NCBI GenBank assembly: GCA_035653615.1
Contig: DASRBN010000037.1
Location: forward strand, 125,736 to 189,735
Origin: Ktedonobacteraceae bacterium
GTDB taxonomy: Bacteria > Chloroflexota > Ktedonobacteria > Ktedonobacterales > Ktedonobacteraceae
Reading direction: 5' to 3'
DNA: 64,000 nt
Below the pieces are notes generated by a model. That model was not told where the DNA came from. It worked only from the letters and a program-made list of their open reading frames with translations, and searched no databases. Within the stretch, counting starts at the first letter, position 1; each line of letters opens with the position of its first letter. Both the position numbers and the translations under genes were made by a program. This document shows, piece by piece, positions 45,753-54,423 of the stretch.

Positions 45753-46877
45753 TTAAAGGGTACGTGTGACCTTTGTCAGCCCGCGCGGCTGGTCGGGATT
45801 GAGTCCTTTAGCGAGCGCAACGTATTGGGCAAAGAGCTGGCCCGGCACCATATAAGCGATCGGTGCCAGCAATTCGGCCACATTTATGTTCGCGTTTCTG
45901 GTTGCCGCGCCTGTTTGTTGTGCCTCGCCGCCTTCTATAGCCGGCAGTTTGAGCAGGATCGAGTTCGTGGCTGCCTCCAGTAAACGCTCCTCTTCGGTAA
46001 TCACCATGCAGTCCGCGCCGCGCTCATGCAGCAATTGCAACAGTTCGAGCGATTCATCGACCGTCCTGCCGGGTGGGGCAAAAAGGATGACGGGCAATCC
46101 GCGCTCGATCAACGCCGCCGGACCGTGCCGGAAATCGGCGGTGGAGAATGGCGTGGATACGATGTAGCAGGTTTCTTCCAATTTCAGCGCCGTTTCGCGA
46201 GCGGTACTATACTGGAAGACGCGACCCAATACCACGCAATCGCGCGCGAATACGTAACGCTCGGCCAGTCGCGCAATGTGATCTTCGCTTTGGAGCGCGG
46301 CTGTCACAAGATCAGGAATTTGTTGGATGCCATGTCGCAGGACTTCGCCGCCCGGCAGGCTCGCCGCCAGCATCGCAAGCACGGCGCAAGTGGTGGTGTA
46401 GGTCTTGGTCGCGGCTACGCTGCGTTCGAGTCCAGCATGGCAGAGCAAGGTATGCTGGGCAGTTTTTGCCAGTGACGAACCCTCGATATTGGTGATGCCC
46501 ACGGTAAGCGCTCCCGCCTCGCGCGCACGCTCAACGACCTGTACGATGTCGGTCGATTCGCCAGACTGCGAAATGCCGATCACCAGCGCATGCTCAAGCC
46601 GCAGCGAGGCCCCATAGAGCGTGAATAATGAAGGTGTCGCGAGAGCCACGGGAATGCCGTTGAGATACTGGAAAAGATATTGCCCATACAGGGCAGCATG
46701 ATCTGAAGTTCCGCGGGCGGCGAGTAGAATCACATCTATGCCGCGTTGCCTGGCCTCCTGAGCGACCCGACTTACTGGATCGCCTGTATTCGCCAGCGCG
46801 CGACGGACGGCTTCCGGCTGTTCCCGAATCTCGTTCAGCATATGCGTGCGTCCCTGGAGACGTGGTTGCTCCTGCAT
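45753..46877 (-). CDS. SIS-domain aldose-ketose deaminase, NagB-II / AgaS-like (long form)
   Basis: 374 residues; AGAGGAG seven bases before the ATG. Tandem SIS domains with the GlmS isomerase signatures: LLAARGTSDHAALYGQYLFQ, ALVIGISQSGESTDIVQVVERA, and the second-domain YIVSTPFSTADFRHGPAALIERG. The catalytic loop ends with LNPDQPRGLTKVTRTL, the exact C-terminal signature of GlmS-like isomerases (NPDxPRxLxKxxxT). No glutaminase domain, so it works in the deaminating direction, GlcN-6-P or GalN-6-P to keto-sugar phosphate plus ammonia. It follows nagA by 17 bases. Confidence 0.9.
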   Translation of the reverse strand: MQEQPRLQGRTHMLNEIREQPEAVRRALANTGDPVSRVAQEARQRGIDVILLAARGTSDHAALYGQYLFQYLNGIPVALATPSLFTLYGASLRLEHALVIGISQSGESTDIVQVVERAREAGALTVGITNIEGSSLAKTAQHTLLCHAGLERSVAATKTYTTTCAVLAMLAASLPGGEVLRHGIQQIPDLVTAALQSEDHIARLAERYVFARDCVVLGRVFQYSTARETALKLEETCYIVSTPFSTADFRHGPAALIERGLPVILFAPPGRTVDESLELLQLLHERGADCMVITEEERLLEAATNSILLKLPAIEGGEAQQTGAATRNANINVAELLAPIAYMVPGQLFAQYVALAKGLNPDQPRGLTKVTRTL

Positions 46878-46894
46878 TGATATACTCCTCTATA

Positions 46895-48202
46895 TCATCT
46901 CGCTTCGCTCAATAAGCGGTTTTGCCTGCTTCCCGACCTTGTGCTGCGAAGGTCTTCTCCCTCGCTATTGCGGCTGTAAGCAAGCATACCACGTGTCCAG
47001 GTGTGCTGCACATATCCCTGCTCATCGAGCGCTACGAGGTCCGCGTCGGCACCGGGCATAATACTGCCCTTGCGAGGGGTAAGGCTGGCAATCCGCGCGG
47101 GCGTTTGTGTTGCCATACGTATGGCTTCGGCCCATGGCAATCCGACAAGATTTACCATGTTTCTGACAGCGCGATCAAGCATCAAAATGCTTCCGGCAAG
47201 CGAACCGTTTTCCAGGCGCGCGGCTCCGTCGCGTACCGTCACTTTGCGTCCCACAAATTCGTATTCCCCTTCCGGCAAACCGGTAGGGGCTGTGGCATCG
47301 GTGACAAGCGCGACATCCCGCGCGCCGCGCGCGAGAACCGCCAGTTTGAGCATGGCGGGATGCACGTGGATGGCGTCGGCGATGATTTCTGTCGTTGCCC
47401 GGTTATCTGTTAACAGCGCGCCCGGTGCGCCCGGTGCCCGGTGTTCAATGGGCGGCATCGCGTCGTATAGATGCGTAGAATGGCGAGCGCCTTCATCAAT
47501 CGCGCGGATGGTTTGATCGTAGGTCGCCATCGTGTGTCCGATACTTGCGATAATGCCCATGCGCACCAGCGCTGCCAGGAATGCATCGGACTCGTCTTCC
47601 TCCGGCGCGAAATCGACGATGCGAATGCTGCCGCGTCCGGCTTCTACCAGTTCCTCCATCTCGGCAGGGTCAGGCTTGCGAATCGCGGCCTCGTATTGGG
47701 CGCCCTTCTTTTTTCGACTGATGAATGGGCCCTCCAGACGCAGGCCTGCGATCTCAGCAGCTATAGAAATTGGCCGGCGTTCGATTCTTTCGGCCAGCTC
47801 GCGTACTCGCCGCATTGTCCCGGCGCGGTCAATCGTTGCGATGGTGGGAAAGAACGTCGTTACACCCGTTTGCGGAAGTTTATGCGCCATTCCCTCCATG
47901 TCGCCCTGGGTGCCAGTGGTAATGTCATGCCCATAAAAGCCATGCGTGTGCAGGTCGATATAACCCGGCGCCAGCCTGTATGAACTCAGATCAACGACTT
48001 CTACCTTTGCATCTGGCCATTGCTCTCTAATGCTTTTCCTCGCGGCGGCTACGTCCGTCCCTCGCCAGATAGCGCGAATGCTCGCCCCTTCAAGCACGAC
48101 TGCCACCGGCCCTGCTATCTCTTCAGGCGTATAGAGCTTTCCCGCCACCAGTATTTGCGATGGTGCATTCAAGCCGGCTTCTTTATGTATGGTATCTGAC
48201 AT
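46895..48202 (-). CDS. nagA: N-acetylglucosamine/galactosamine-6-phosphate deacetylase
   Basis: 435 residues; AAGGGAAG precedes the ATG. Amidohydrolase barrel with YIDLHTHGFYGHDITTG (metal His residues), LRLEGPFISRKKKGAQ (metal Glu), SIGHTMA, HSTHLYDAMPPIEHR and the catalytic Asp in VTDATAPTGLPEGEYEF. All residues for GlcNAc-6-P deacetylation are present, and GalNAc-6-P (AgaA activity) is equally possible. It lies between the ROK kinase and the NagB-II-type SIS gene, giving kinase, deacetylase and deaminase in reaction order. Confidence 0.93.
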   Translation of the reverse strand: MSDTIHKEAGLNAPSQILVAGKLYTPEEIAGPVAVVLEGASIRAIWRGTDVAAARKSIREQWPDAKVEVVDLSSYRLAPGYIDLHTHGFYGHDITTGTQGDMEGMAHKLPQTGVTTFFPTIATIDRAGTMRRVRELAERIERRPISIAAEIAGLRLEGPFISRKKKGAQYEAAIRKPDPAEMEELVEAGRGSIRIVDFAPEEDESDAFLAALVRMGIIASIGHTMATYDQTIRAIDEGARHSTHLYDAMPPIEHRAPGAPGALLTDNRATTEIIADAIHVHPAMLKLAVLARGARDVALVTDATAPTGLPEGEYEFVGRKVTVRDGAARLENGSLAGSILMLDRAVRNMVNLVGLPWAEAIRMATQTPARIASLTPRKGSIMPGADADLVALDEQGYVQHTWTRGMLAYSRNSEGEDLRSTRSGSRQNRLLSEAR

Positions 48203-48221
48203 GATGATCTTCCCTTGAAGC

Positions 48222-48258
48222 TGGGTACAGGGACAGGCACAAGGCGCTGTCTCTACAG
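48222..48258. repeat. Family B repeat, copy B4
   Basis: GGGTACAGGGACAGGCACAA followed by GGCGCTGTCTCTACAG is a diverged family B unit between nagA and the ROK gene. It overlaps the last bases of the ROK frame, whose stop is at 48253. Confidence 0.55.
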
Positions 48259-49248
48259 CATTCCCTCTTTCATCTCTTTATCTTTATTCCAGTTGAGTTC
48301 GTTGCGCGATATGCCGAGTGCTAACCAGGCGCTGAGAGCCGCTCCAAGGTAACCCGCGTCATTGCCCAGCGCTGCCGGAAGCACCGGCGGTACCGGCTCG
48401 AAACAGATCTCCCTGGCAAGCACAGCCTTCAACGGTTCAAATAGCATCTCCCCGGCATCAGCCATCCCTCCACCAATCACAATGCGCTCCGGGTCCAGGA
48501 GCGTGACGTAGTTGGCAAGTCCCAGGCCCAGGGCCTCGACCGCCTCACTCCAGACTTTCCCGGCTACCTCATCTCCCTGCTTTACACGCTCCGCCACATC
48601 GCGAGTAGTAACGTCGTTAGAGCAACCTGTGCGGTCACGGTAACGCTCTACTACCGCCGAGGCCGAGGCCAGGGTTTCCAGGCAGCCATGTCTGCCACAG
48701 GAACATTCGGGACCATCCGGTTGAATAACGATATGCCCAAACTCGCCCGCGGAACCATGCACTCCCAGATACGGCTCTCCGCGCAAGACCACGGCGGCTC
48801 CAATCCCTGTACCAAGCGTCACCAGCATGTAATCATCGCTGCCTCGCGCGGCTCCTATCAATCTCTCGGCAACGCTGGCCGTGCGCACATCATGCCCCAC
48901 GACCGCCTTCACCCGCAAACGCTCCTCTAATAAGCGACGCAGGGGCACATCCTTCCATCCCAGGTTGACAGAGAGCAAGGCGACACCGCTCTTCTCATCT
49001 ACCAGCCCGGGCACCGCTACACCTGCGCCAACCACTCGCTGATCTCCCTCCATTTCACCGGCTACCTGGGAAAGATCAGCGGCAAAGTCCAATATCGCCG
49101 CAACGACCGCCTCTGAACCTCGCCGCCTTTGCGCGGAGCGGCGCTCTTTTTTGTAGATATGGCCCTGGCGATCAATCACCGCGCCCTTGAATTCTGTTCC
49201 TCCTACATCAATGCCAATCACAAGCTCATCCGTACCGGTGGTCGCCAT
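48253..49248 (-). CDS. ROK-family hexose/amino-sugar kinase
   Basis: 331 residues from the ATG at 49248, with GGAGG eight bases upstream; an ATG five codons earlier lies in that site. Phosphate loop VIGIDVGGTEFKGAVID at the start; LGTGIGAAVVLRGEPYLGVHGSAGEFGHI holds the catalytic and sugar-binding residues. The ROK zinc motif is CSCGRHGCLE, and an adenosine-binding IVIGGGMADAG follows. ExGH with E and H in GEFGHI is the sugar-specific motif. Likely phosphorylates GlcNAc, GalNAc or glucose at C6 for the NagA step. Its C-terminal KDKEMKEGML is partly repeat-derived (copy B4). Confidence 0.9.
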   Translation of the reverse strand: MATTGTDELVIGIDVGGTEFKGAVIDRQGHIYKKERRSAQRRRGSEAVVAAILDFAADLSQVAGEMEGDQRVVGAGVAVPGLVDEKSGVALLSVNLGWKDVPLRRLLEERLRVKAVVGHDVRTASVAERLIGAARGSDDYMLVTLGTGIGAAVVLRGEPYLGVHGSAGEFGHIVIQPDGPECSCGRHGCLETLASASAVVERYRDRTGCSNDVTTRDVAERVKQGDEVAGKVWSEAVEALGLGLANYVTLLDPERIVIGGGMADAGEMLFEPLKAVLAREICFEPVPPVLPAALGNDAGYLGAALSAWLALGISRNELNWNKDKEMKEGML

Positions 49249-49279
49249 CGTTTTTCCCTCCATACCTGTTTCAAGTCAT

Positions 49280-49375
49280 CCGGGCCTTACGTATCGATGA
49301 TCCGTGTCATTCTGAGCGCAGCGAAGAATGACACGGCCTGGGTCGCTCAGATTATTGATTTTGACGGTTAAAAAT
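49280..49375. repeat. Family C fragment, copy C6
   Basis: GTGTCATTCTGAGCGCAGCG and a short complement GAATGACAC, then GATTATTGATTTTGACGGTT as the right TIR remnant. The centre is deleted. It sits between the MFS sugar transporter and ROK genes. Confidence 0.6.
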
Positions 49376-49430
49376 CATCCAGGGTGCTTCCATGATACGA
49401 TAGTTCGTGCGTGTTGTCATGGCTGGCTCA

Positions 49431-50828
49431 TCAATCCGACCATTTTCCTCCATTTTCCCAATAGCCCCGGATAGCCTCCAGTGGCCTTCCTTTGGTTTCC
49501 GGCGCCAGCCAGAAGACGAAAAACCACGCGATCACCGCGAATGCCAGCAGGATAAGGAAGGTGACCACCCCTCCAAGCGATGTCAGCGCGCTCAGGAAGA
49601 AGAAGGCGATGATCGCATTCGCCACCAGGTCGGCGGTCAGCATCATAGAAGCACCCAGCGTCCGCAATTGAGCCGGGAAGCTTTCCGACGAATAAACCCA
49701 CACCATCGACCCGAAGCCAAAATTGAAGGCCGCCGTGAAGAAAAGAATGCCTACAAAGCCCAGGATGGAAAGCGCGCCCGTGAACCTGCCGAATCCGAAA
49801 ATGACGGCGAGCAGAATATCGGACAGGATCATGACCAGGATACCGGTAAGCAGCGTCGGTCGTCTCCCCAGCCGGTCAACAATGGAGAGCGCGATGATCG
49901 TTGCGATAAGCGAGGCGATCTGCACAAATCCTGGCAGGATGAGCAACGAGAAATTGCCCTTAAAGCCCATGGCCTGGAAGATGAGCGGGCTATAGAAGAC
50001 GACGGCATTGATGCCGGTAATCTGAATCAGGAAGCCCAGGACAAGCACAAACAGGGTGGCCTTGGAGAACGGAGGCTTGAACATGTCAACCAGCCGCCCG
50101 CCCTGCTCGCGTTTCAGATCATCCTCCAGCTCATCTACCTCCCTTTTCGCCGTCTCTACAGGCTCGATCCTCGACAGCGTATCCAGCGCCTTCTGGCGAC
50201 GCCCTTTCATGACATACCAGCGCGGTGTATCGGGCAAAGGCAGTAGCAGGAAAAGTACGATCAGCGAAGGCAACGCGGCCAGCCCCAGCATGATGCGCCA
50301 GTGACCGCCGGCAGCAAGGCCAAAGTCGATAAAGTAGGCAATGAGAATGCCGAAAACGGTGGCCAGCTGGTACATCACGACCAGGCGCCCACGCACCGAC
50401 GCGGCAACCGATTCCGCGACAAAGATCGGCGCGGCTATGACGGAGAGTCCGATCGTTATGCCCAGGAGAAAGCGCGTAATATCCAGCCAGATCAGGCCGG
50501 TAGCAAATGCGCTTAGCAGCGCAAAGATAGCATAGGCAGTCGCGACTATGACCATCGTCGCTTTACGCCCAATAGCGTTAGCAAGCGGCCCACCGAGCAA
50601 GGCTCCGGCAATTGATCCCAGTACAACGACCGTCGTAATCGACTCTACTAGAAAAGTGCTGTTCAGGTGAAACTCCGTCGGAATAAACAGCAGCGCCCCG
50701 GAGATATTGCCCAGGTCATAGCCGTAGATAATGCCGATAATGGCCGCGGCTATAGCGACCAGCAAATTGCGATTCGGATTTACCGTAATCGCCTTTGTGG
50801 TAGCGGAATGGGGGTGTAATAGCGACAT
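49431..50828 (-). CDS. Sugar-porter MFS importer
   Basis: 465 residues; AAGGAG seven bases before the ATG. Twelve spans with all sugar-porter marks: GYDLGNISGALLFI in span 1, GPLANAIGRKATMV loop, R-x-G-R-R in DRLGRRPTLLTG, YSSESFPAQLRTLGAS, and the C-terminal PETKGRPLEAI. It would import a hexose or amino sugar by proton symport. It is the first gene of the amino-sugar run on this strand; the ROK kinase follows after 182 bases. The palindromes in the divergent region upstream may be its operators. Confidence 0.9.
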   Translation of the reverse strand: MSLLHPHSATTKAITVNPNRNLLVAIAAAIIGIIYGYDLGNISGALLFIPTEFHLNSTFLVESITTVVVLGSIAGALLGGPLANAIGRKATMVIVATAYAIFALLSAFATGLIWLDITRFLLGITIGLSVIAAPIFVAESVAASVRGRLVVMYQLATVFGILIAYFIDFGLAAGGHWRIMLGLAALPSLIVLFLLLPLPDTPRWYVMKGRRQKALDTLSRIEPVETAKREVDELEDDLKREQGGRLVDMFKPPFSKATLFVLVLGFLIQITGINAVVFYSPLIFQAMGFKGNFSLLILPGFVQIASLIATIIALSIVDRLGRRPTLLTGILVMILSDILLAVIFGFGRFTGALSILGFVGILFFTAAFNFGFGSMVWVYSSESFPAQLRTLGASMMLTADLVANAIIAFFFLSALTSLGGVVTFLILLAFAVIAWFFVFWLAPETKGRPLEAIRGYWENGGKWSD

Positions 50829-50894
50829 TTTGGACTCCTTCTAGTGATAGGTGTGGAAAACTCTTCTATCCCAACGCAAAAAAGTACCTGCTCT

Positions 50895-50954
50895 ACTTCA
50901 ATGAAGTTCCAGTTTGTCCCAACCATTTGTGTAACTTCCCGTTAAAGGTTACAC
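50895..50954. promoter_or_regulatory. Palindromic sites between the sugar transporter and trehalose genes
   Basis: ACTTCAATGAAGT (50895-50907) is a perfect 6-1-6 palindrome; GTGTAAC-N12-GTTACAC (50929-50954) is a second inverted repeat. They lie 67-126 bases before the transporter start, in a 265-base divergent region. Such sites would suit a GntR- or DeoR-type regulator, none of which is encoded nearby. Confidence 0.4.
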
Positions 50955-51093
50955 GTAATCGCTTGGTAACAAGTGGACTGCGCTATATGAGAAGGCTTGC
51001 CGGTCTTCCCTGGAGTATCCGATACACTTTACGTACTCAATCCGTATTAGCAGTATAGGTATTGTCTGTTCCATCGAAAGGACGAATTTCGCT

Positions 51094-52626
51094 ATGCCAG
51101 CCCAGGTAAGCAGTCCAGCATCCCCTCAAACATCGAGGCATCAGATACACGCAAAGAATGTCATCATTGCTACTAATCGCGGCCCCGTAGAATATTATTT
51201 GAACAAGGACAGGACGTTGAAGTATAGAAGAGGAGCGGGCGGCGTAGTGACGGCCTTGATAGAGGCGCTGCACTCCACGGATGCGGTCTGGGTTGCGCTG
51301 GCAAAAACTGAGGGAGATCGCGAAGTCGCGAAGCAGGCAGGGGATAAACGATTTCAATCTCCGCTGCCCGGCAAGAATCTGGAACTACACTACGTCAACG
51401 TGCCAAAGAGTGTCTATCATAACCATTATGATGTCATCAGCAACCAGCTGCTCTGGTTCCTCCAGCATTACCTTTTAGATGCCACTTCTGGCTTGCCGCC
51501 AGTCGAAAGATTGCTTTCCACCTGGAATCATGGGTACGTCAGGGCAAATCAGGCCATTGCGGACGCCATATGCGCTGAGATCGAACGCGAGCAATCATCA
51601 TCGACGGCGCTGTTGCTGCATGATTACCATCTCTACCTGGTTCCCGCCATGATACGCACTCGCGTGAGAAGCTGCCAACCAGTCGTGATGCAGCAGTTCA
51701 TCCACATTCCGTGGCCTGAGCTTCGTTACTGGCAATCGCACCTGCCCACTGACATCACATCGGCTATTTTCAACGGCTTACTCGGCAATGATATCATTGG
51801 TTTCCAGACAAGGCGCGACGCGCTGAATTTTTTGGAAGGCGCTGTTGCATTGTTTGAGGATGCGAACATAAGCATCGATAAGGGCACCATTAGCCGGCAA
51901 GGGCATACCAGCGTGGTACGTGACTACCCTATCTCCATCTCTGTTTCTGAGGAACGACGCCTTGTGCAGAGTCAGGCAGGTAAACGAGCTGCCCATCATA
52001 TCCAACCCTTGCTTGGCGAGCAGACTATTATGCGCGTGGACCGTATCGAGCCAACCAAGAATATTATAGTCGGCTTTCAGGCCTACGAGCACTTACTCAA
52101 GCAGCATCGTGAATTACAGGGAAAAGTTAACTTCCTGGCCTTTCTGGTGCCTTCGCGTGAATCACTGCGCGTGTATCAGGATTATAAAGCAGAAATTCTC
52201 AAGCTCGTCGACGATATTAACCGGCAATTTGGCCGGAAAGATTGGACGCCCATCCATGCCTTTGTAGAGAACGATCGCACGCAGGCCCTTGCTGCCCTGC
52301 AATTTTATGATGTGCTGCTGGTGAATCCGATCATTGACGGCATGAATCTGGTCGCGAAAGAGGGGCCGGTTGTCAATTCGCGCGACGGTGTGCTGGTGCT
52401 TTCACGTACCAGCGGCGCATTCCAACAATTAGGAGATGCCTCTATTCCCGTTTCACCCGCCGATACGCCAGAAACGGTGGAAGCCCTTTACAAGGCGCTG
52501 ACGCTTCCATCAGAAGAGAGACGGCGTCTATCGACACTGGCACGCCAGCAGGTGGAACGCGACGACCTGAATAGCTGGATTGAGCAGCAGGTGCGCGATA
52601 TCAACGCGGTCATTCGACAACGCTAA
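51094..52626 (+). CDS. otsA: Trehalose-6-phosphate synthase (GT20)
   Basis: 510 residues; AAAGGA upstream of the ATG. GT-B fold of family 20: ATNRGPVEYY at the start, LLHDYHLYLVPAMIR, FIHIPWPELRYWQSHLP, GNDIIGFQTRRDALNFL, RIEPTKNI with Arg and Lys of the phosphate site, and VNPIIDGMNLVAKEGPVVN for UDP-glucose. It joins glucose from UDP- or GDP-glucose to glucose-6-P. Active-site RLDYTKG is changed to RIEPTKN, and the usual PLRDGMNL to PIIDGMNL, so acceptor or donor preference may differ. No otsB phosphatase gene is adjacent. Cytosolic. Confidence 0.88.
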   Translation: MPAQVSSPASPQTSRHQIHAKNVIIATNRGPVEYYLNKDRTLKYRRGAGGVVTALIEALHSTDAVWVALAKTEGDREVAKQAGDKRFQSPLPGKNLELHYVNVPKSVYHNHYDVISNQLLWFLQHYLLDATSGLPPVERLLSTWNHGYVRANQAIADAICAEIEREQSSSTALLLHDYHLYLVPAMIRTRVRSCQPVVMQQFIHIPWPELRYWQSHLPTDITSAIFNGLLGNDIIGFQTRRDALNFLEGAVALFEDANISIDKGTISRQGHTSVVRDYPISISVSEERRLVQSQAGKRAAHHIQPLLGEQTIMRVDRIEPTKNIIVGFQAYEHLLKQHRELQGKVNFLAFLVPSRESLRVYQDYKAEILKLVDDINRQFGRKDWTPIHAFVENDRTQALAALQFYDVLLVNPIIDGMNLVAKEGPVVNSRDGVLVLSRTSGAFQQLGDASIPVSPADTPETVEALYKALTLPSEERRRLSTLARQQVERDDLNSWIEQQVRDINAVIRQR

Positions 52627-52633
52627 TTTTTCT

Positions 52634-52667
52634 GCAAGGACAGGGACAAGCCACAGTCCTTACGGTA
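52634..52667. repeat. Family B repeat, copy B5
   Basis: CAAGGACAGGGACAAGCCAC followed by AGTCCTTACGG lies between the convergent ends of otsA and the PrsW-like gene and can fold as a short hairpin. Confidence 0.55.
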
Positions 52668-53528
52668 TCAGGCTACCAGTTGCTTTTGCCGTATAATAGC
52701 TCCCCGGTATAACACGCCCAGGACGACCAGGCCAATCACACCCAGGATCAATGATGTAAGCGGGATAGGAAAGCCGGGTGGAATCGTGAAGTAGATCGTC
52801 ACCGGTAGTCCGTCCCACAGCGCGTGCAGGATGGAGACGAACAGGTAGGCCAGGATCACTCGCCACGTAATGTGAAAGTGACGCGGTCCGCTCTCGTGAA
52901 ACACTGTCGCACCCAGAATACCTGTCCAGACTCCATGACCAAAAGGCGCCAGTAGACCTCGCAGCACCGTCGAGCTGATCGAGGCGCTGATATGCCCCTG
53001 GCTGATAAGCAGCGCGGTAAAGGCATAGCCGGTACTTTCCAGGGCCGCAAATCCCATACCAACCGCTCCTCCCAGCAACAGCCCGTCCATCTGCGAAGTG
53101 TGAGGTATCTTGCGCGCCAGGAAGATCACCGCCAGAATCTTACATCCCTCCTCGATCAATCCAACCAGCAATGCTCCCTCGAAGGAAAGGCCCTGCGTCG
53201 GGTTCGCCGGCGCCGGTACCACCAGCGATTCGATAACCGTGGCCCCCAGTATACCCAGCACTCCCCCGATGCCAAAACTTGCCGCTATTGTATCTATCGA
53301 AAGTGAACTGATATGCTGGTGATCGTACAGGAACGCTACAAAGACCACCGGCACCAGGAAATTTCCAATCAAGATCACCGTCGGAAACAGGTTAGGGTCG
53401 CCGCTCCACAACAGGATCACGGATGCGACGATAAAAAGAAACACCCCAATTACCAACGTGCGCAGCCATCTCCAACCCCGATACACCGGCTGCGGTTGTG
53501 GCTGTGGCGTCCACGTATTTTGATGCAT
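52668..53528 (-). CDS. PrsW-like intramembrane metalloprotease
   Basis: 286 residues from the ATG at 53528 with GAGG six bases upstream. Seven or eight hydrophobic spans. The PrsW family marks are present: Glu-Glu in LVGLIEEGCKILAVIFLARK at about 140, GMGFAALESTGYAF, and late His residues in PFGHGVWTGILGA and SILHALWDGLP. PrsW proteases cut membrane anti-sigma factors in some bacteria, but many homologues have unproven roles. A window-linked anti-sigma factor was not seen. It converges on otsA. Confidence 0.82.
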   Translation of the reverse strand: MHQNTWTPQPQPQPVYRGWRWLRTLVIGVFLFIVASVILLWSGDPNLFPTVILIGNFLVPVVFVAFLYDHQHISSLSIDTIAASFGIGGVLGILGATVIESLVVPAPANPTQGLSFEGALLVGLIEEGCKILAVIFLARKIPHTSQMDGLLLGGAVGMGFAALESTGYAFTALLISQGHISASISSTVLRGLLAPFGHGVWTGILGATVFHESGPRHFHITWRVILAYLFVSILHALWDGLPVTIYFTIPPGFPIPLTSLILGVIGLVVLGVLYRGAIIRQKQLVA

Positions 53529-53672
53529 AACCATCCTCAGCGTCTATCTATTCACCAGGCCCAGGGCTTCAATCATACCTCGCGCCCTCGAACCCGCTCT
53601 ACAATACTACGTATCTGGTACGCACTTGAGGAACATTGTAATACGGTATGCCTTCAGGGCTAACGACCCCTC

Positions 53673-53735
53673 CATTCTGAACTGGTGCCCTGTCATTCTG
53701 AACTGATGCCCTGTCATTCTGAGCGCAGCGAAGAA
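53673..53735. repeat. Family C fragment plus 21-bp tandem repeat, copy C7
   Basis: CATTCTGAACTGRTGCCCTGT occurs twice in tandem (53673-53693 and 53694-53714) and runs into CATTCTGAGCGCAGCGAAGA. The last part encodes the final residues and TGA of the DedA gene on the minus strand. Confidence 0.65.
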
Positions 53736-54373
53736 TCTAACGGCTCCGGCATTTCCTCCTCCGCTTTCTTCTCCAACCGCTCCTCGTTGCGGCGCACGAC
53801 GAAAAAAGAGACGATAATGAAGATGGCACCCAGCGCCAGTAATGCATAGCCAACAGGGCCGGTGAAGCGGCGTATGTTATCCCCCAGGTAGTAGCTCCCG
53901 ACGCCATAGATGGTTGCCCACACAATTCCTCCCAGGGCATTAAAAAGGAGAAATTGTGGCCAGCGCATGCGATTGACTCCTGCCAGAAACGCGGCCCAGG
54001 CGCGCAGAATCGAGACGAAGCGTCCGAAAAAGACGACTTTGGCGCCATGCTTGTGAAAGAGATATTGCCCCACTTTGAGCTTGCGTTCATCAAGCCGAAT
54101 ATAACGCCCGTAGCGGCGCAGCAAGCGATAACCGCCCTCTCGCCCGACCCAGAAGCCCGCGTTATCGCCCAGAATGGCTCCGGCAGCCGCTGCCGCAATC
54201 ACAAAGATGATAGAGAGGCGATGTGTTGTGCCGGCGTAGATGGATGCAAAGATCAACATCGTTTCACCAGGGAAAGGGATGCCTGTACTTTCGATTGCTA
54301 CGAAGACCAGCACGGCCCAGTAGCCGTAGCTCGCAAGGAAATTCCCAAGGTTATTTGTAATAAAATGAAACAT
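53714..54373 (-). CDS. DedA-family membrane protein
   Basis: 219 residues with about four to six spans. Family signatures: FPGETMLIFASIYAG, GAILGDNAGFWVGREGG, the re-entrant loop FGRFVSILRAWAAFLAGVNRM and FLLFNALGGIVWATIYGVGSYYLG. DedA/DUF95 proteins are lipid scramblases or transporters; some recycle undecaprenyl phosphate. The final seven residues (DSSLRSE) and stop are supplied by a family C repeat, so the native tail may have been replaced. The start has only a weak ribosome site. Confidence 0.9.
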   Translation of the reverse strand: MFHFITNNLGNFLASYGYWAVLVFVAIESTGIPFPGETMLIFASIYAGTTHRLSIIFVIAAAAAGAILGDNAGFWVGREGGYRLLRRYGRYIRLDERKLKVGQYLFHKHGAKVVFFGRFVSILRAWAAFLAGVNRMRWPQFLLFNALGGIVWATIYGVGSYYLGDNIRRFTGPVGYALLALGAIFIIVSFFVVRRNEERLEKKAEEEMPEPLDSSLRSE

Positions 54374-54385
54374 CTATCTATAATT

Positions 54386-54423
54386 GGGCGGGAGGGCGAC
54401 CACAAGGGTGCGCCCTCCCGCCC
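54386..54423. repeat. Strong hairpin, family D-like
   Basis: GGGCGGGAGGGCG and CGCCCTCCCGCCC form a perfect 13-bp stem with a 12-base loop; the loop sequence ACCACAAGGGTG links it to family D. It lies just upstream of the DedA gene on the minus strand and could act as a leader hairpin or transcription block. Confidence 0.6.

Noticed and set aside
49407-50246. 279-residue plus-strand frame opposite the sugar transporter
   Set aside because: Composition is highly charged and repetitive (Arg/Gln/Glu), typical of an antisense shadow; the minus strand has a clear sugar-porter with all motifs.
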